From Haloarcula rubripromontorii (lineage in GTDB: Archaea; Halobacteriota; Halobacteria; Halobacteriales; Haloarculaceae): DNA of 64,000 nucleotides. The stretch lies in NCBI RefSeq assembly GCF_001280425.1, contig NZ_LIUF01000003.1, positions 310,001 through 374,000 of the forward strand, in the 5' to 3' direction. Each line of letters begins with the position of its first letter. Position 1 is the first letter of the stretch. Below, piece by piece: positions 24,648-33,817 of the stretch. Made by a program: the position numbers and the translations under genes. The notes under the pieces are model-generated. The model saw nothing but the letters and a program-made list of their open reading frames with translations, ran no database searches and had not been told where the DNA came from.

Positions 24648-26930
24648 ATGCTAAACAGGGCCATCGTCGAAGGGACCGCGCTGACTGTGCTGGCGCTGTC
24701 AGTGCTTTGTCTGTGGCTCCGGGAGCGGCAGAAAGCACGACCGGAGAGCGACGGCGGCTACACGACCCGAGAGGAGATCGGATTCGAAATCGGTCGACTC
24801 CAGTCTGAACTGTCCCGCTGGCTGACGACGACGGACCACCGGGACATCGGTCTGCTCTACATCGCTTTCGGCACTGCCGCCGGTCTGTGGGGCGGTGTCG
24901 ACGCGATGATGCTCCGGACGGAACTGCTGACGCCGCCGGCGGACATCTGGACGCCGGAAACGTACAACGCGCTGTTTACAACGCACGGGCTGACGATGCT
25001 GATATTCTTCGTCCTGCCCGTGTTCTTCGGCATCGGGAACTACGTCCTGCCGCTGCTCATCGGGGCCGACGATATGGCGTTCCCGCGAGTCAACGCCATT
25101 GGGTTCTGGCTCCTGCCGCCGGCGCTGATTCTGGTCCGGATGGGACTCATGCTACAGGTGCTCGGTCAGGTACTGAATCTGGTCCTCCCGGCCGACGCCA
25201 TCCGGTTTTTCCTCACGATGCGAGAGGTGAGCGTCGGCTGGACGCTGTACGCCCCGCTGTCGGTCCAGCAACCGAACCCACAGATTGACCTGCTACTGCT
25301 CGGGTTGCACCTGAGCGGCATCGCCACCACAGTCGGGGCCATCAATTTCATCACCACAATCGCCTACGAGCGCGGCGAGGGTGTCAGCTGGGCGAACCTC
25401 GACATCTTCTCGTGGAATATGCTCGTCACGAGCGGGATTGCGCTGTTCGCCTTCCCGCTGCTCGGGAGCGCGCTCGTGATGCTCCTGCTCGACCGGAACC
25501 TCGGAACGGCCTTCTTCGCCACGGAGGGCGGCGGTGCCATCCTCTGGCAACACCTGTTCTGGTTCTGGGGCCATCCGGAAGTGTACATCCTCTTCCTTCC
25601 GGCAACGGGGCTGATGAGCCTCATTCTGCCGAAGTTCGTCGGCCGCAAACTGTTCGGCTACCAGTACATCGTCTACTCGACACTGGGACTGGGCGTCCTC
25701 TCCTTTGGGGTCTGGGCACACCACATGTTCACGACGAGCGCAGACCCGCGGGTCAAACTCTCCTTCATGGCTGTCTCCATCGCCATCGCCGTCCCGAGCG
25801 CGATCAAGGTGTTCAACTGGATCACGACGATGTGGGAGGGAGACATCCGGCTGACTGCGCCGTTCATCCTCTGTGCCGGCGGCATCGGGACGTTCATCAT
25901 CGGCGGCGTCACCGGCGTGTTCCTCGCCGTCATCCCAGTTGACATCCTCTATCACGGGACGTACTACGTCGTCGGGCACTTCCATCTCATCGTCGTCGGC
26001 ATTATTCCGTTCCTGATGATCGCCGCGAGCTACTACTGGTATCCGCTTATCACTGGGCGGTGGTATGACACGCGGATGGCGAGGTTTCAGGCGCTGCTGA
26101 TCGTCTTTGGCTCGTTCGTGACGTTCATGACGCTGCTGGTCATCGGCGGGCTGGGGCTCCCGCGCCGGCAGGCGATCTATCCGCCCGAGTACCAGTTCGC
26201 CCAGCAGATCGCGACCGTGGGCGGGTACGTCATCGGCCTGAGCGCCCTGCTGTGGCTGTACAACATGCTCGTCTCCTACTGGCGGGGGACGCCCGTGACG
26301 ACGACGGACCCGTGGGGCCTGAAAGCGACGAACCAGTTCACCCGTGAGTGGCAGTGGTTCGAACAGCGTATGATGGACAAATACGACATGGAGCCGACTG
26401 AGCCGGAGACGACGCGGCGCTCCTACGCCCCTGAAGCCGAACCGGCCGGGCTGGCCGGCGGCGTCGGCACGGTCGCCCAGACGGTCTCTCGGAACGCCTG
26501 GATGGCCGCAGCCGGCGGCTTCGTCGGCACGGTCCTGATGAGCGGCGGGCTCATCACGGCGATACTCATCGGCGTCCTCGACCCGGTTTCCTTCGGTGAA
26601 ATCGCCGAACTGGTCGGCCTGCCCGCGAGTCCGGCCATCGGGGCTGGCCTGTTTCTCGTCGGCGGAACCGTCACATGGCCGCTCCTGTTCCTTGCCTTCT
26701 CTGACTACCTCCCCGGTCGCTTGCTGTTCGAAACCGGGCTGGTGTTCGCCACACTCATCTCCAGCGGGTTCGCAATCGCCTTCTACACCGGCCAGAGCGG
26801 GCTCGCGTTCGTCGGCTATCTCACGTTCGTGCTTGTTTCCCACTGGGCGTACGGCATCGGGCTGACCGTGACCTTCCAGTACCTCAAATCGGACGAGGTG
26901 CTACAGAGCCGGAGCGATGGGGGCGGCTGA
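24648..26930 (+). CDS. coxA: Cytochrome c oxidase subunit I, long form
   Basis: This 760-residue heme-copper oxidase catalytic subunit reduces O2 to water and pumps protons. Signatures are DHRDIGLLY at the start of the core, WGHPEVYI with CuB ligand His309, Glu311 and the His-Tyr partner Tyr313, AHHMFTT with two more CuB His, IKVFNW with the K-channel Lys, and GHFHLIV with heme ligands. The retained Glu indicates an A-type oxidase. An extra C-terminal region (about 610-755) adds about four hydrophobic helices beyond the usual 12, so the protein is longer than standard. ATG 24648 starts a hydrophobic leader helix. Confidence 0.95.
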   Translation: MLNRAIVEGTALTVLALSVLCLWLRERQKARPESDGGYTTREEIGFEIGRLQSELSRWLTTTDHRDIGLLYIAFGTAAGLWGGVDAMMLRTELLTPPADIWTPETYNALFTTHGLTMLIFFVLPVFFGIGNYVLPLLIGADDMAFPRVNAIGFWLLPPALILVRMGLMLQVLGQVLNLVLPADAIRFFLTMREVSVGWTLYAPLSVQQPNPQIDLLLLGLHLSGIATTVGAINFITTIAYERGEGVSWANLDIFSWNMLVTSGIALFAFPLLGSALVMLLLDRNLGTAFFATEGGGAILWQHLFWFWGHPEVYILFLPATGLMSLILPKFVGRKLFGYQYIVYSTLGLGVLSFGVWAHHMFTTSADPRVKLSFMAVSIAIAVPSAIKVFNWITTMWEGDIRLTAPFILCAGGIGTFIIGGVTGVFLAVIPVDILYHGTYYVVGHFHLIVVGIIPFLMIAASYYWYPLITGRWYDTRMARFQALLIVFGSFVTFMTLLVIGGLGLPRRQAIYPPEYQFAQQIATVGGYVIGLSALLWLYNMLVSYWRGTPVTTTDPWGLKATNQFTREWQWFEQRMMDKYDMEPTEPETTRRSYAPEAEPAGLAGGVGTVAQTVSRNAWMAAAGGFVGTVLMSGGLITAILIGVLDPVSFGEIAELVGLPASPAIGAGLFLVGGTVTWPLLFLAFSDYLPGRLLFETGLVFATLISSGFAIAFYTGQSGLAFVGYLTFVLVSHWAYGIGLTVTFQYLKSDEVLQSRSDGGG

Positions 26931-26933
26931 CAG

Positions 26934-27458
26934 ATGAGCGACGGCGCTGACTCGTTCGTGTTCCAGTATCTCGCGCCCTTCGTCGGCGTCCTGCTCATCG
27001 CGGTCGGCATCGCCGGAGCGGTGCCCGGCGGGTACGCACTCATCGAGCCAGATTTGGAGAACTGCGGAAACCCGACGATCGGCGTGGAAGGGCCGGAGGA
27101 GACCGCAGAGCGGTTCGGCGAGGATGAGCCGGGACCGCGGCTCCCACAGGTAGCCTTCGAAGACCTCTCTTCGGCCGAACAGACGGCGTTTCTGACGGCT
27201 GTAGACGACCCGGTCGGTGAGGAGCAGGTCGTCGGTAGCGTACCCAACGCCGACGCCTTCCGTCGCGGAGCCATCGTTACCTACGAGGGCGAACGGTACT
27301 ACGTGACTCTCGTCGCCGAGAACACCTGTTTCGCGGCCGCGCCGCTCCAGTTCCCGCTTGGCGTGTTCGCCATTGCGCTGGGGTTCCTCGGCGTTCTAGC
27401 TCCGCCGCTGTACCGGCGGCTGGTACGGCTTGAACAGCGGGCCGGCCGGTCGGAGTAG
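26934..27458 (+). CDS. Two-helix membrane protein next to oxidase genes
   Basis: This 174-residue protein has helix 1 (about 8-35) and helix 2 (about 134-157) on either side of an external acidic loop that contains two Cys (ENCGNPT and NTCFAAA), possibly a disulfide. No characterised family is recognised. It starts 3 bases after the coxA stop and is surely co-transcribed, so it may be an oxidase accessory subunit or assembly protein; that is context only. Confidence 0.75.
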   Translation: MSDGADSFVFQYLAPFVGVLLIAVGIAGAVPGGYALIEPDLENCGNPTIGVEGPEETAERFGEDEPGPRLPQVAFEDLSSAEQTAFLTAVDDPVGEEQVVGSVPNADAFRRGAIVTYEGERYYVTLVAENTCFAAAPLQFPLGVFAIALGFLGVLAPPLYRRLVRLEQRAGRSE

Positions 27459-27475
27459 CGGCCTCCGGCTTGGGC

Positions 27476-28291
27476 TCAGAGCGCAGCGCCGACGTACAGC
27501 ACGACGACGAGGAACACCCACACGAGGTCGACGAAGTGCCAGTAGAGCGACGTGGTCCTGATAGCCGTGTCCCGCTCGGGCGTGTAATGGCCCCGGAGCG
27601 CGCGACCGAACGCGATACCGAGCAGCAGGACGCCGAGCGCGACGTGCAGGCCGTGGAGGCCGGTCAGGCCGTAGAACGCGCTCCCGAACGCCCCCGAGCC
27701 GATGCCGAATCCCTCCACGGAAACGAACTCGTAGTACTCGTACACCTGTCCGGCGAGGAAGACGACGCCGAGCGCGAGCGTCACTCCGAGCAGGCCGAGG
27801 AACCGTTCCCGGTTTCCGTCTTCGAGCGCCTCGTGCCCGTAGTGGAGCGTCACACTGCTAGTGAGGAGGAGCGCCGTGTTGATGACCACCAGCGAGCCAA
27901 GCAGCGGCGGGAGGTGAGCCGGCGGCCACGACCCGGCCCGGATGACGGCGTAGTAGACGAAACCGGCGGCGAACGTCGCTACGTCGGAGACGAGAAACAG
28001 AATCATCGTCGTGGTGTACAGTTCTGCCGCCTTCCCCTCTCCCCGTTGCAGGTACTCCGCGATGAACGCCTCGTTGGCCCACCCGGCGAGTCCGGTCAGC
28101 AGACCAATCGCACCAGCACCGCCAAGGACAGTCGGGACCACAGACGGAACCAGATCAAGTCCGACAAACACCAATCCAACGCCCAGATACAGCGACGCGG
28201 CACCGAGTGCAGCGACGAGCGGCCACCGGCTCCGGTGTTCGTGGCCGTCCTCGGCGGGGTGTTCGGTTCCCGTCTCCGTCGAACCAGCCAT
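27476..28291 (-). CDS. coxC: Heme-copper oxidase subunit III
   Basis: This 271-residue membrane subunit has seven predicted helices and the family signatures ASLYLGVGLVFVGLDL, SSVTLHYGHEAL (a Glu-containing helix), YYEFVSVEGFGIGSGAFGSAFYGLTGLHGLHVALGV and WHFVDLVWVFLVVVLY. It stabilises the catalytic subunit and feeds the D-channel. The ATG at 28291 is preferred to one 15 bases upstream. It is on the opposite strand to coxA and converges with the two-helix protein gene. Confidence 0.93.
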   Translation of the reverse strand: MAGSTETGTEHPAEDGHEHRSRWPLVAALGAASLYLGVGLVFVGLDLVPSVVPTVLGGAGAIGLLTGLAGWANEAFIAEYLQRGEGKAAELYTTTMILFLVSDVATFAAGFVYYAVIRAGSWPPAHLPPLLGSLVVINTALLLTSSVTLHYGHEALEDGNRERFLGLLGVTLALGVVFLAGQVYEYYEFVSVEGFGIGSGAFGSAFYGLTGLHGLHVALGVLLLGIAFGRALRGHYTPERDTAIRTTSLYWHFVDLVWVFLVVVLYVGAAL

Positions 28292-28396
28292 GTGATCCTG
28301 TAGCACTGGGGCTGGTAAAACGGTACCCCCGCGACTGACACATCCATCGCCGGACTCACCCGAATCTTTATCAGACCGTCAACCGACACCGAGAGT

Positions 28397-29512
28397 GTGG
28401 TTTACGAGACGGGCAACCAAACGGTAGACGACGCCGTCGCCCGCGTGCTGGACGGCGAGCGCCTCGACCGACGGGACGGGCTGGCTCTCATCGCACAGCC
28501 GGTCGACGACCTGGCGGCCGGGGCCGACTACGTGCGCACGCAACTGGGCGACGACACGGTCGACGCGTGTTCAATCGTAAACGCCAAAGCCGGCAACTGC
28601 GCGGAGGACTGTGGCTTCTGTGCCCAGTCGGTCCACTTCGACACCGGCATCGACAACTACGGCTTTCTCGGTCCGGAGAAGATACTCGAAGCCGCAAAGC
28701 GTGCCGAGCGTGACGGCGCACAGCGGTTCGGTATCGTCGTCGCCGAGAAAGGCGTCTCGAAGGAGAACCGCCCTGAAGAGTGGGCGGAGGTCCTCGAAGC
28801 CATCCGCCTCGTCCGGGACGAGACGGACGTGGAAGTCGACGCCAGCCTCGGCATCCTCACGGAGGAGGAGGCCGCGATTCTGGCCGACGAGGGGCTGAAC
28901 CACTACAATCACAACATCGAGACCTCGCCGCGGTACTTCCCGGAGGTCGTCCAGACCCACACCTTCGAGAAGCGGGTCGAGACGCTTCGAGTCGCCAAGG
29001 ACGCTGGCATGGACCTCTGTGCCGGCGTGATTCTCGGTATGGGCGAGTCCCCGACGGACCGGGTCGACGCGGCGATGGCCCTGCAGGATATCGGCATCTC
29101 CTCGCTCCCGGTGAACATCCTGAACCCGGTCGCTGGGACCCCCATGGCTGAACAGGGGCTGCCCGACATCACGACCGAGGAGGTCGTCAAGACCATCGCG
29201 GTGTATCGCCTGCTCCATCCCGAGTCCCGCGTGCGCCTGACCGGCGGGCGCGAGGTCAATCTCGATACAGACGGACAGGTGGCCGCACTGGAGGCCGGCG
29301 CGGACGGCATCCTCACCGGAGATTATCTCACCACCGAGGGACAGACGGCAGCCGACGACCTCGAAATCATGGAGGAGGCGGGGCTCGAACCGAACACCGA
29401 AGCCAACGAGTTCGACCCCGAGGCGGTCAAAGAACGCGCGACCGACGAGACAGACACCGAGACGGCAGCAGGGACAGCACAGACCAAATCAGAGCTCAAA
29501 TCCGACGACTGA
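28397..29512 (+). CDS. bioB: Biotin synthase
   Basis: This 371-residue radical SAM enzyme inserts sulfur into dethiobiotin. The 4Fe-4S site is CAEDCGFC (Cys68, Cys72, Cys75), followed by QSVHFDTGI and the auxiliary cluster region. Other hallmarks are YNHNIETSPRYFPEV, GMGESPTDRVD and LPVNILNPVAGTPM. The acidic tail (about 335-371) is a halophilic extension. It has a GTG start at 28397. It is the first gene of the biotin operon and ends 2 bases before bioU. Confidence 0.96.
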   Translation: MVYETGNQTVDDAVARVLDGERLDRRDGLALIAQPVDDLAAGADYVRTQLGDDTVDACSIVNAKAGNCAEDCGFCAQSVHFDTGIDNYGFLGPEKILEAAKRAERDGAQRFGIVVAEKGVSKENRPEEWAEVLEAIRLVRDETDVEVDASLGILTEEEAAILADEGLNHYNHNIETSPRYFPEVVQTHTFEKRVETLRVAKDAGMDLCAGVILGMGESPTDRVDAAMALQDIGISSLPVNILNPVAGTPMAEQGLPDITTEEVVKTIAVYRLLHPESRVRLTGGREVNLDTDGQVAALEAGADGILTGDYLTTEGQTAADDLEIMEEAGLEPNTEANEFDPEAVKERATDETDTETAAGTAQTKSELKSDD

Positions 29513-29514
29513 CA

Positions 29515-30597
29515 ATGGACGACATACGCTTTGCAGTGCTTGGAACCGGTGGTATCGGACGGCGGACGCTCGAAGTCTCACAGCACAAGGACGGCCTCAC
29601 CGCCGTCGCGGCCTGTGACCGCAACGGCGTGGCTATCGACCACGACGGGCTGGACGTGGACGAACTGCTGGCGGCGACGGAAGGCAACATCGCGAGCGGG
29701 CCAGAAGACGGCGTACCCGACGACGACGTTGCGACCGATGGCGGCGCGGCCGCCGCCAAAGCCGACGGCGTCAAACAGCACGGCGAGGAGGCCGGCATCA
29801 TCGCAAGCGAACAGGGGAAACCAACAGAAACGCCCATCGACGACATCATCGACGAGAGCGACGCGATCGACGCCGTTCTGCTGGCGCTGCCGAACCTCGA
29901 ACACGATTTCATCCCGCGCGTTGCCGAGCGCTTCGCGGAAGCCGACTACGAGGGCGTCATGATAGACGTGCTCAAACGCTCCCGCGTCATCGGCATGCTC
30001 GATGCCCGCGAGGAGACGCTGAAAGAATCCGGCATCACGTTCGTCTGCGGTGCCGGCGCGACACCGGGCTTCCTGACCGGCGCGGCCGCGCTGGCCGCTC
30101 AGTCGTTCGTCGAGGTCGAGGAAGTCGAGATCTGGTGGGGCGTCGGCCTCAAGTCCGGCTACGAGGACAACCGCGGCACCGTCCGCGAGGACATCGCCCA
30201 CCTCGACGGCTACGACATCGAGACGGCCCGCGAGATGAGCGAAGCGGAAATCGAGGCACTCATCGACGAACACGACGGCGTCCTGGAGTTCCACGACATG
30301 GAGCACGCCGACGACGTGCTACTGGAGCGTGCGGGCATCTGTGACGCCGAAGACGTCCACGTCGGCGGCGTCCTCGACGTGCGCTCTGACGAGAAACCGA
30401 CCACGACGACGGTCAGCGTGACGGGTACAACCTTCGACGGGGAGACGGGAACGAACACCTTCGAATTGGACGACGTGACGAGCATGGAGGCCAACGTCAA
30501 CGGGCCTGCGCTGGGCTACCTGAAAGCCGGTGTCCGGAACAACCGCGCCGGCCACTACGGCGTGTTCGGCCCCGCAGACCTGATGCCCGGCTTCTGA
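29515..30597 (+). CDS. bioU: BioU-type (S)-8-amino-7-oxononanoate-to-DAPA converting enzyme (saccharopine dehydrogenase-like)
   Basis: This 360-residue Rossmann-fold protein (VLGTGGIGRR at 8-17) is annotated in relatives as saccharopine dehydrogenase-like. Its place in the operon between bioB and bioF-bioD, with no bioA-type aminotransferase, matches BioU. Cyanobacterial BioU is known as a single-turnover enzyme that donates the amino group of its own active-site Lys to KAPA, using NAD(P)H and CO2, to form diaminopelargonate. Lys154 in DVLKRSRVIG is a plausible donor, by inference. A segment at about 55-106 rich in Ala, Asp and Glu looks like a halophilic insertion. Confidence 0.8.
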   Translation: MDDIRFAVLGTGGIGRRTLEVSQHKDGLTAVAACDRNGVAIDHDGLDVDELLAATEGNIASGPEDGVPDDDVATDGGAAAAKADGVKQHGEEAGIIASEQGKPTETPIDDIIDESDAIDAVLLALPNLEHDFIPRVAERFAEADYEGVMIDVLKRSRVIGMLDAREETLKESGITFVCGAGATPGFLTGAAALAAQSFVEVEEVEIWWGVGLKSGYEDNRGTVREDIAHLDGYDIETAREMSEAEIEALIDEHDGVLEFHDMEHADDVLLERAGICDAEDVHVGGVLDVRSDEKPTTTTVSVTGTTFDGETGTNTFELDDVTSMEANVNGPALGYLKAGVRNNRAGHYGVFGPADLMPGF

Positions 30598-30618
30598 GAC
30601 CGCCTGATTCTGCTTTTC

Positions 30619-31821
30619 ATGACTCACGGCTTCGACTTGCACGACCGACTCGAACAGCGCGACGCACAGAACCTCCGCCGGCATCTGGAAGTCGCCGAAT
30701 CCGTCTCGGCACGGACCAGATTCGCCGACGACCCGAAAGGAGAACCACCGGAGTTCGGCGACGAGGAGATCGTCTTCGCCGCGAACAACTACCTCGGACT
30801 GGCTGATGACAGCCGGGTCCAGCGAGCGGCCGAACTGGGCGCGCGGACTGTCGGGACCGGCGCGGGGGCCTCGCGATTGATCACCGGCGACACGCAGGTC
30901 CACCGTGGGCTGGAGCGCGACCTCGCGGCCTCGAAAGGGACCGAGCGAGCCCTGGTGTTCTCGTCGGGCTATGCGGCCAACATCGGGACTATTGACGCGC
31001 TGGCCCCGGATGTCGTCTTTTCGGACGAACTGAACCACGCCTCGATTATCGACGGGTGTCGCGTCGGGGCCAGCGAGACAGTGGTGTACGACCACTGCGA
31101 CCCGGACGACCTCCGGGCGAAGATGGCCACGCGAGCGGCCGATGTCGACGGGGACGAACAGTGGCTCGTGGTCACCGATTCTGTGTTCTCGATGGACGGA
31201 GATATCGCGCCCCTGTCGGCTATCTGTGACGCCGCCGACGAGTACGGCGCGTGGCTGATGGTCGATGAGGCACACGCGACGGGGTTGTTCGGCGACAGCG
31301 GCGGCGGCGTCGTCCAGAAGGAGGGGCTGAGTGACCGCGTCGACGTGCAACTGGGCACGCTCTCGAAGGCGCTCGCAAGCCAAGGCGGCTACATCGCCGG
31401 CGACGAGGTGCTTATCGAGTACCTGCTGAACGCCGCGCGGTCGTTCGTGTTCTCGACCGGCCTCTCCCCGCCGAACGCCGCGGCGGCCCGCGAGGCGCTA
31501 CGAATCGCTCGGGAGACCGACCGCAAGACGGAACTCTGGGACACTGTGGCGACGCTCAGGGACGGTCTGGCGACCATGGGCTACGAGGTGCTTGGCGAGA
31601 CGCATATTCTCCCAGTCGTCGTCGGTGACCGTAGCGATGCGCTGGAACTGGCCGACCGCCTGCGCGACCACGGTATCGTCGCCCCTGCGATTCGGCCGCC
31701 GACGGTACCAGAGGGGACCGCTCGTATCCGGGTCGCGCCGATGGCGACACACACCGCTGACGACATCGCGCAGTGTCTCGACGCGTTCCGAACTGCCGGC
31801 ACAGAGGTGGGCGTGCTGTGA
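30619..31821 (+). CDS. bioF: 8-amino-7-oxononanoate synthase
   Basis: This 400-residue PLP enzyme condenses pimeloyl thioester with L-alanine to KAPA. Family features are ANNYLGLADD, TGAGASRLITGDTQVHRGLE, DELNHASIIDG (His140), VVTDSVFSMDGDIAPL, MVDEAHATG (Asp216, His219), and LGTLSKALASQGGY with the Schiff-base Lys250. The length fits. It lies 21 bases after bioU and overlaps bioD. Confidence 0.95.
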   Translation: MTHGFDLHDRLEQRDAQNLRRHLEVAESVSARTRFADDPKGEPPEFGDEEIVFAANNYLGLADDSRVQRAAELGARTVGTGAGASRLITGDTQVHRGLERDLAASKGTERALVFSSGYAANIGTIDALAPDVVFSDELNHASIIDGCRVGASETVVYDHCDPDDLRAKMATRAADVDGDEQWLVVTDSVFSMDGDIAPLSAICDAADEYGAWLMVDEAHATGLFGDSGGGVVQKEGLSDRVDVQLGTLSKALASQGGYIAGDEVLIEYLLNAARSFVFSTGLSPPNAAAAREALRIARETDRKTELWDTVATLRDGLATMGYEVLGETHILPVVVGDRSDALELADRLRDHGIVAPAIRPPTVPEGTARIRVAPMATHTADDIAQCLDAFRTAGTEVGVL

Positions 31822-32546
31822 GCGAAACGAGCGACGATGTGAGGCCCGGAACCGGCCACATCGCTGCGGACGGTGTCTTCGTCGTCGGCACCGACACCGG
31901 CGTCGGCAAGACGGTCGTAACCGCCGGGCTGACTGGCTGGCTGCGGGATTCGGGAACCGACGCGGTCGCGGTCAAGCCCTGTCAGACCGGCTATCCGCCG
32001 GACGACGACGCGGCGTTCGTTGAGTCCGTCTGTGGGACCGCCGACGCTGCAGTCTGTCTGGAGCGGTTGTCACCACCACTGGCACCGGAAGTGGCCGCGA
32101 GAGAAGCAGCCGAGGCTGTCACGCTTTCCTACGAGTCGATTCGCGACGGGGTCGCCGATGTCGTGGCAGAAAGCGAGACAGCTGTCGTCGAAGGTATCGG
32201 CGGCCTGCGTGTCCCGCTGGCAGACGGTCGAGAGGTCATCGACCTCGTTGGAGATGTCGGGCTTCCTGCGCTGGTCGTCGCCCGTTCGGGCCTCGGCACG
32301 CTCAATCACACGGCGCTGACGGTCCGGGCGCTCCGCCGGAGAGGCGTGCCAGTCGTTGGTGTCGTTCTCAACGAGTACGAGGGCGCGACGACCGCAGAGC
32401 GCACGAACCCGGAGGTAATCGAGCAGATGACTGGATGTTCCGTCTGGTCCGTCCCGCCGCTTGACATCGAACCGGCAGGCTGCGTGATTGACGGCTTCAA
32501 AGCGCATCTCCCGCAGTCGGTGTTACAGCCGGCTCTCAAGCAGTAG
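31818..32546 (+). CDS. bioD: Dethiobiotin synthase
   Basis: This 242-residue ATP-dependent carboxylase closes the ureido ring of dethiobiotin from diaminopelargonate and CO2. It has the P-loop VVGTDTGVGKT, VKPCQTGYP with the catalytic Lys, the switch segment VVEGIGGLRVPL and the base-binding VVGVVLNEYEG. The start is a GTG at 31818 that overlaps the bioF TGA (GTGA), with a 17-residue acidic extension before the P-loop strand. Confidence 0.94.
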   Translation: MSETSDDVRPGTGHIAADGVFVVGTDTGVGKTVVTAGLTGWLRDSGTDAVAVKPCQTGYPPDDDAAFVESVCGTADAAVCLERLSPPLAPEVAAREAAEAVTLSYESIRDGVADVVAESETAVVEGIGGLRVPLADGREVIDLVGDVGLPALVVARSGLGTLNHTALTVRALRRRGVPVVGVVLNEYEGATTAERTNPEVIEQMTGCSVWSVPPLDIEPAGCVIDGFKAHLPQSVLQPALKQ

Positions 32547-32740
32547 CTGGTGGTGCGTTGCCCAAGGGGATAGAACGGGGGCAAACCCCCGTCGTGTGAC
32601 ACTACGGAGCCGGTGAGGCTCCATCTGATGCTTGACTACCGACCACTAAAATAGTAAGGCACGTTTCATCTGGAGATTTCCCCGTAGCGCGGGGCCGTGT
32701 TCCGTTAGGAACGGACTAACCCCCAGCCGAAACGACGGTC
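32547..32740. other. Hairpin-rich intergenic region, possible IS200/IS605-type relic or small RNA
   Basis: Four hairpins lie in about 140 bases: ACGGGGG-CAAA-CCCCCGT (32575-32592), GGAGCC-GGTGA-GGCTCC (32606-32622), CCCCG-TAGCG-CGGGG (32680-32694) and GTTCC-GTTA-GGAAC (32699-32712). No coding sequence is seen. The first could end the bio operon transcript. The set resembles the folded ends of haloarchaeal IS1341-type (TnpB) elements, but no transposase is present. Confidence 0.4.
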
Positions 32741-33817
32741 CTACAGATCGATTGACAGCAGCGTTTCGATATCGACACCGTCGTCGAGTAGCGTCCGCAT
32801 ACGGTCGACTGTTGCCTCATTCCGTGTCTGCCCGGTTCGGAGTACCTCCTCGACTCTGTCTATCGTCGTCCGTGTATCCGACTGGACTGACAGCACTGGG
32901 ACGTTTTTCTCGGTCGCCTGTCCGATAACCGCACTGGGGGGCTGGAACCCACCTGTGAGAAGGAGTGCTTTGATACCCGACGCTTCGAGCGCTGCGGTCT
33001 GGACCTCCGAGCGGTCACCGCCGGTGACGACGACGGCGTCGCGCGTCCGGCGGAAGCGTTCGAGTGCGCTGCTCCCGCTCATTGCGCCGACACTGAACCG
33101 TTCGACGTGGATGTCCGTGTTGGCATCGCCAGTGAGGATGTCCGCGCCGAGACTGCGTGCGAGGTCGGCGACGGTGACACCGGCGAGCGCGCGGTCTCGC
33201 GGCAGAATTCCGTGGACCGGAATCCCTTCGCTCTCGAGGAATGGAACCACGTCGTCGGCGAGTTCGTCGACTGTTGCGTCGGTGACGCCGTTGAACAGGA
33301 CGCCGTCGAGTCGGTCGCCGATCGCCCGGGCCGCAGACAGAATTTCGTCCGTGTCACTGGCCGTATCGTAGCCGGTGACTAACAGTACGCGGGCGTCGAG
33401 TAGCTCCGCGATATCGATGTCGGTGAGATCGACGATACTGCCGGTCGCCAGGTCGCTGCTCCCCTCGACGAGGAGCATGTCAGTTCCCTCCGAACACGTC
33501 TCGATGCTTTCCTGCAATCGCTCGCGGAGGTCGTCGGGGTCCTCACGCCCGCGGATGGCTTCTTGGATGAACGTCGGTGAGTAGACGATAGGCTCCATCT
33601 CGTGGAGGTCGGTCTCCAGATCGAGCAGTTCGCGGGCGAGCATCGGGTCCTCGTCCCGCGTCTTGCCGACCGCGCTCCGCAGGCGCGTCCCCTTGGGCTT
33701 CATGTAGCCGACGTCGTAGCCCGCGTCGTGGGCGCGCGTCGCTAGCGCGAGCGTGATAGCCGTCTTGCCGATACCTTCCTCAAGTGATGTAACGAGTAGC
33801 GTGTTCGTGTCGGTCAT
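32741..33817 (-). CDS. Phosphotransacetylase-family P-loop protein with DRTGG domain
   Basis: This 358-residue protein has an N-terminal BioD/CobB-like P-loop domain (LLVTSLEEGIGKTAITLALA, then VGYMKPKG and LLVEGSS) and a DRTGG domain in the C-terminal half. The same pair forms the N-terminus of some long bacterial phosphotransacetylases, but the catalytic PTA domain is missing, so the acyl transfer itself is not expected. It overlaps the acyl-CoA synthetase gene by 4 bases (ATGA) and probably regulates or assists it. Confidence 0.85.
   Translation of the reverse strand: MTDTNTLLVTSLEEGIGKTAITLALATRAHDAGYDVGYMKPKGTRLRSAVGKTRDEDPMLARELLDLETDLHEMEPIVYSPTFIQEAIRGREDPDDLRERLQESIETCSEGTDMLLVEGSSDLATGSIVDLTDIDIAELLDARVLLVTGYDTASDTDEILSAARAIGDRLDGVLFNGVTDATVDELADDVVPFLESEGIPVHGILPRDRALAGVTVADLARSLGADILTGDANTDIHVERFSVGAMSGSSALERFRRTRDAVVVTGGDRSEVQTAALEASGIKALLLTGGFQPPSAVIGQATEKNVPVLSVQSDTRTTIDRVEEVLRTGQTRNEATVDRMRTLLDDGVDIETLLSIDL

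Noticed and set aside
25293-26843. A 516-codon open frame on the minus strand opposite coxA
   Set aside because: It is Arg/Glu/Asp/His-rich, has no domain, and is the antisense shadow expected in GC-rich DNA; the plus strand encodes an unmistakable oxidase subunit.
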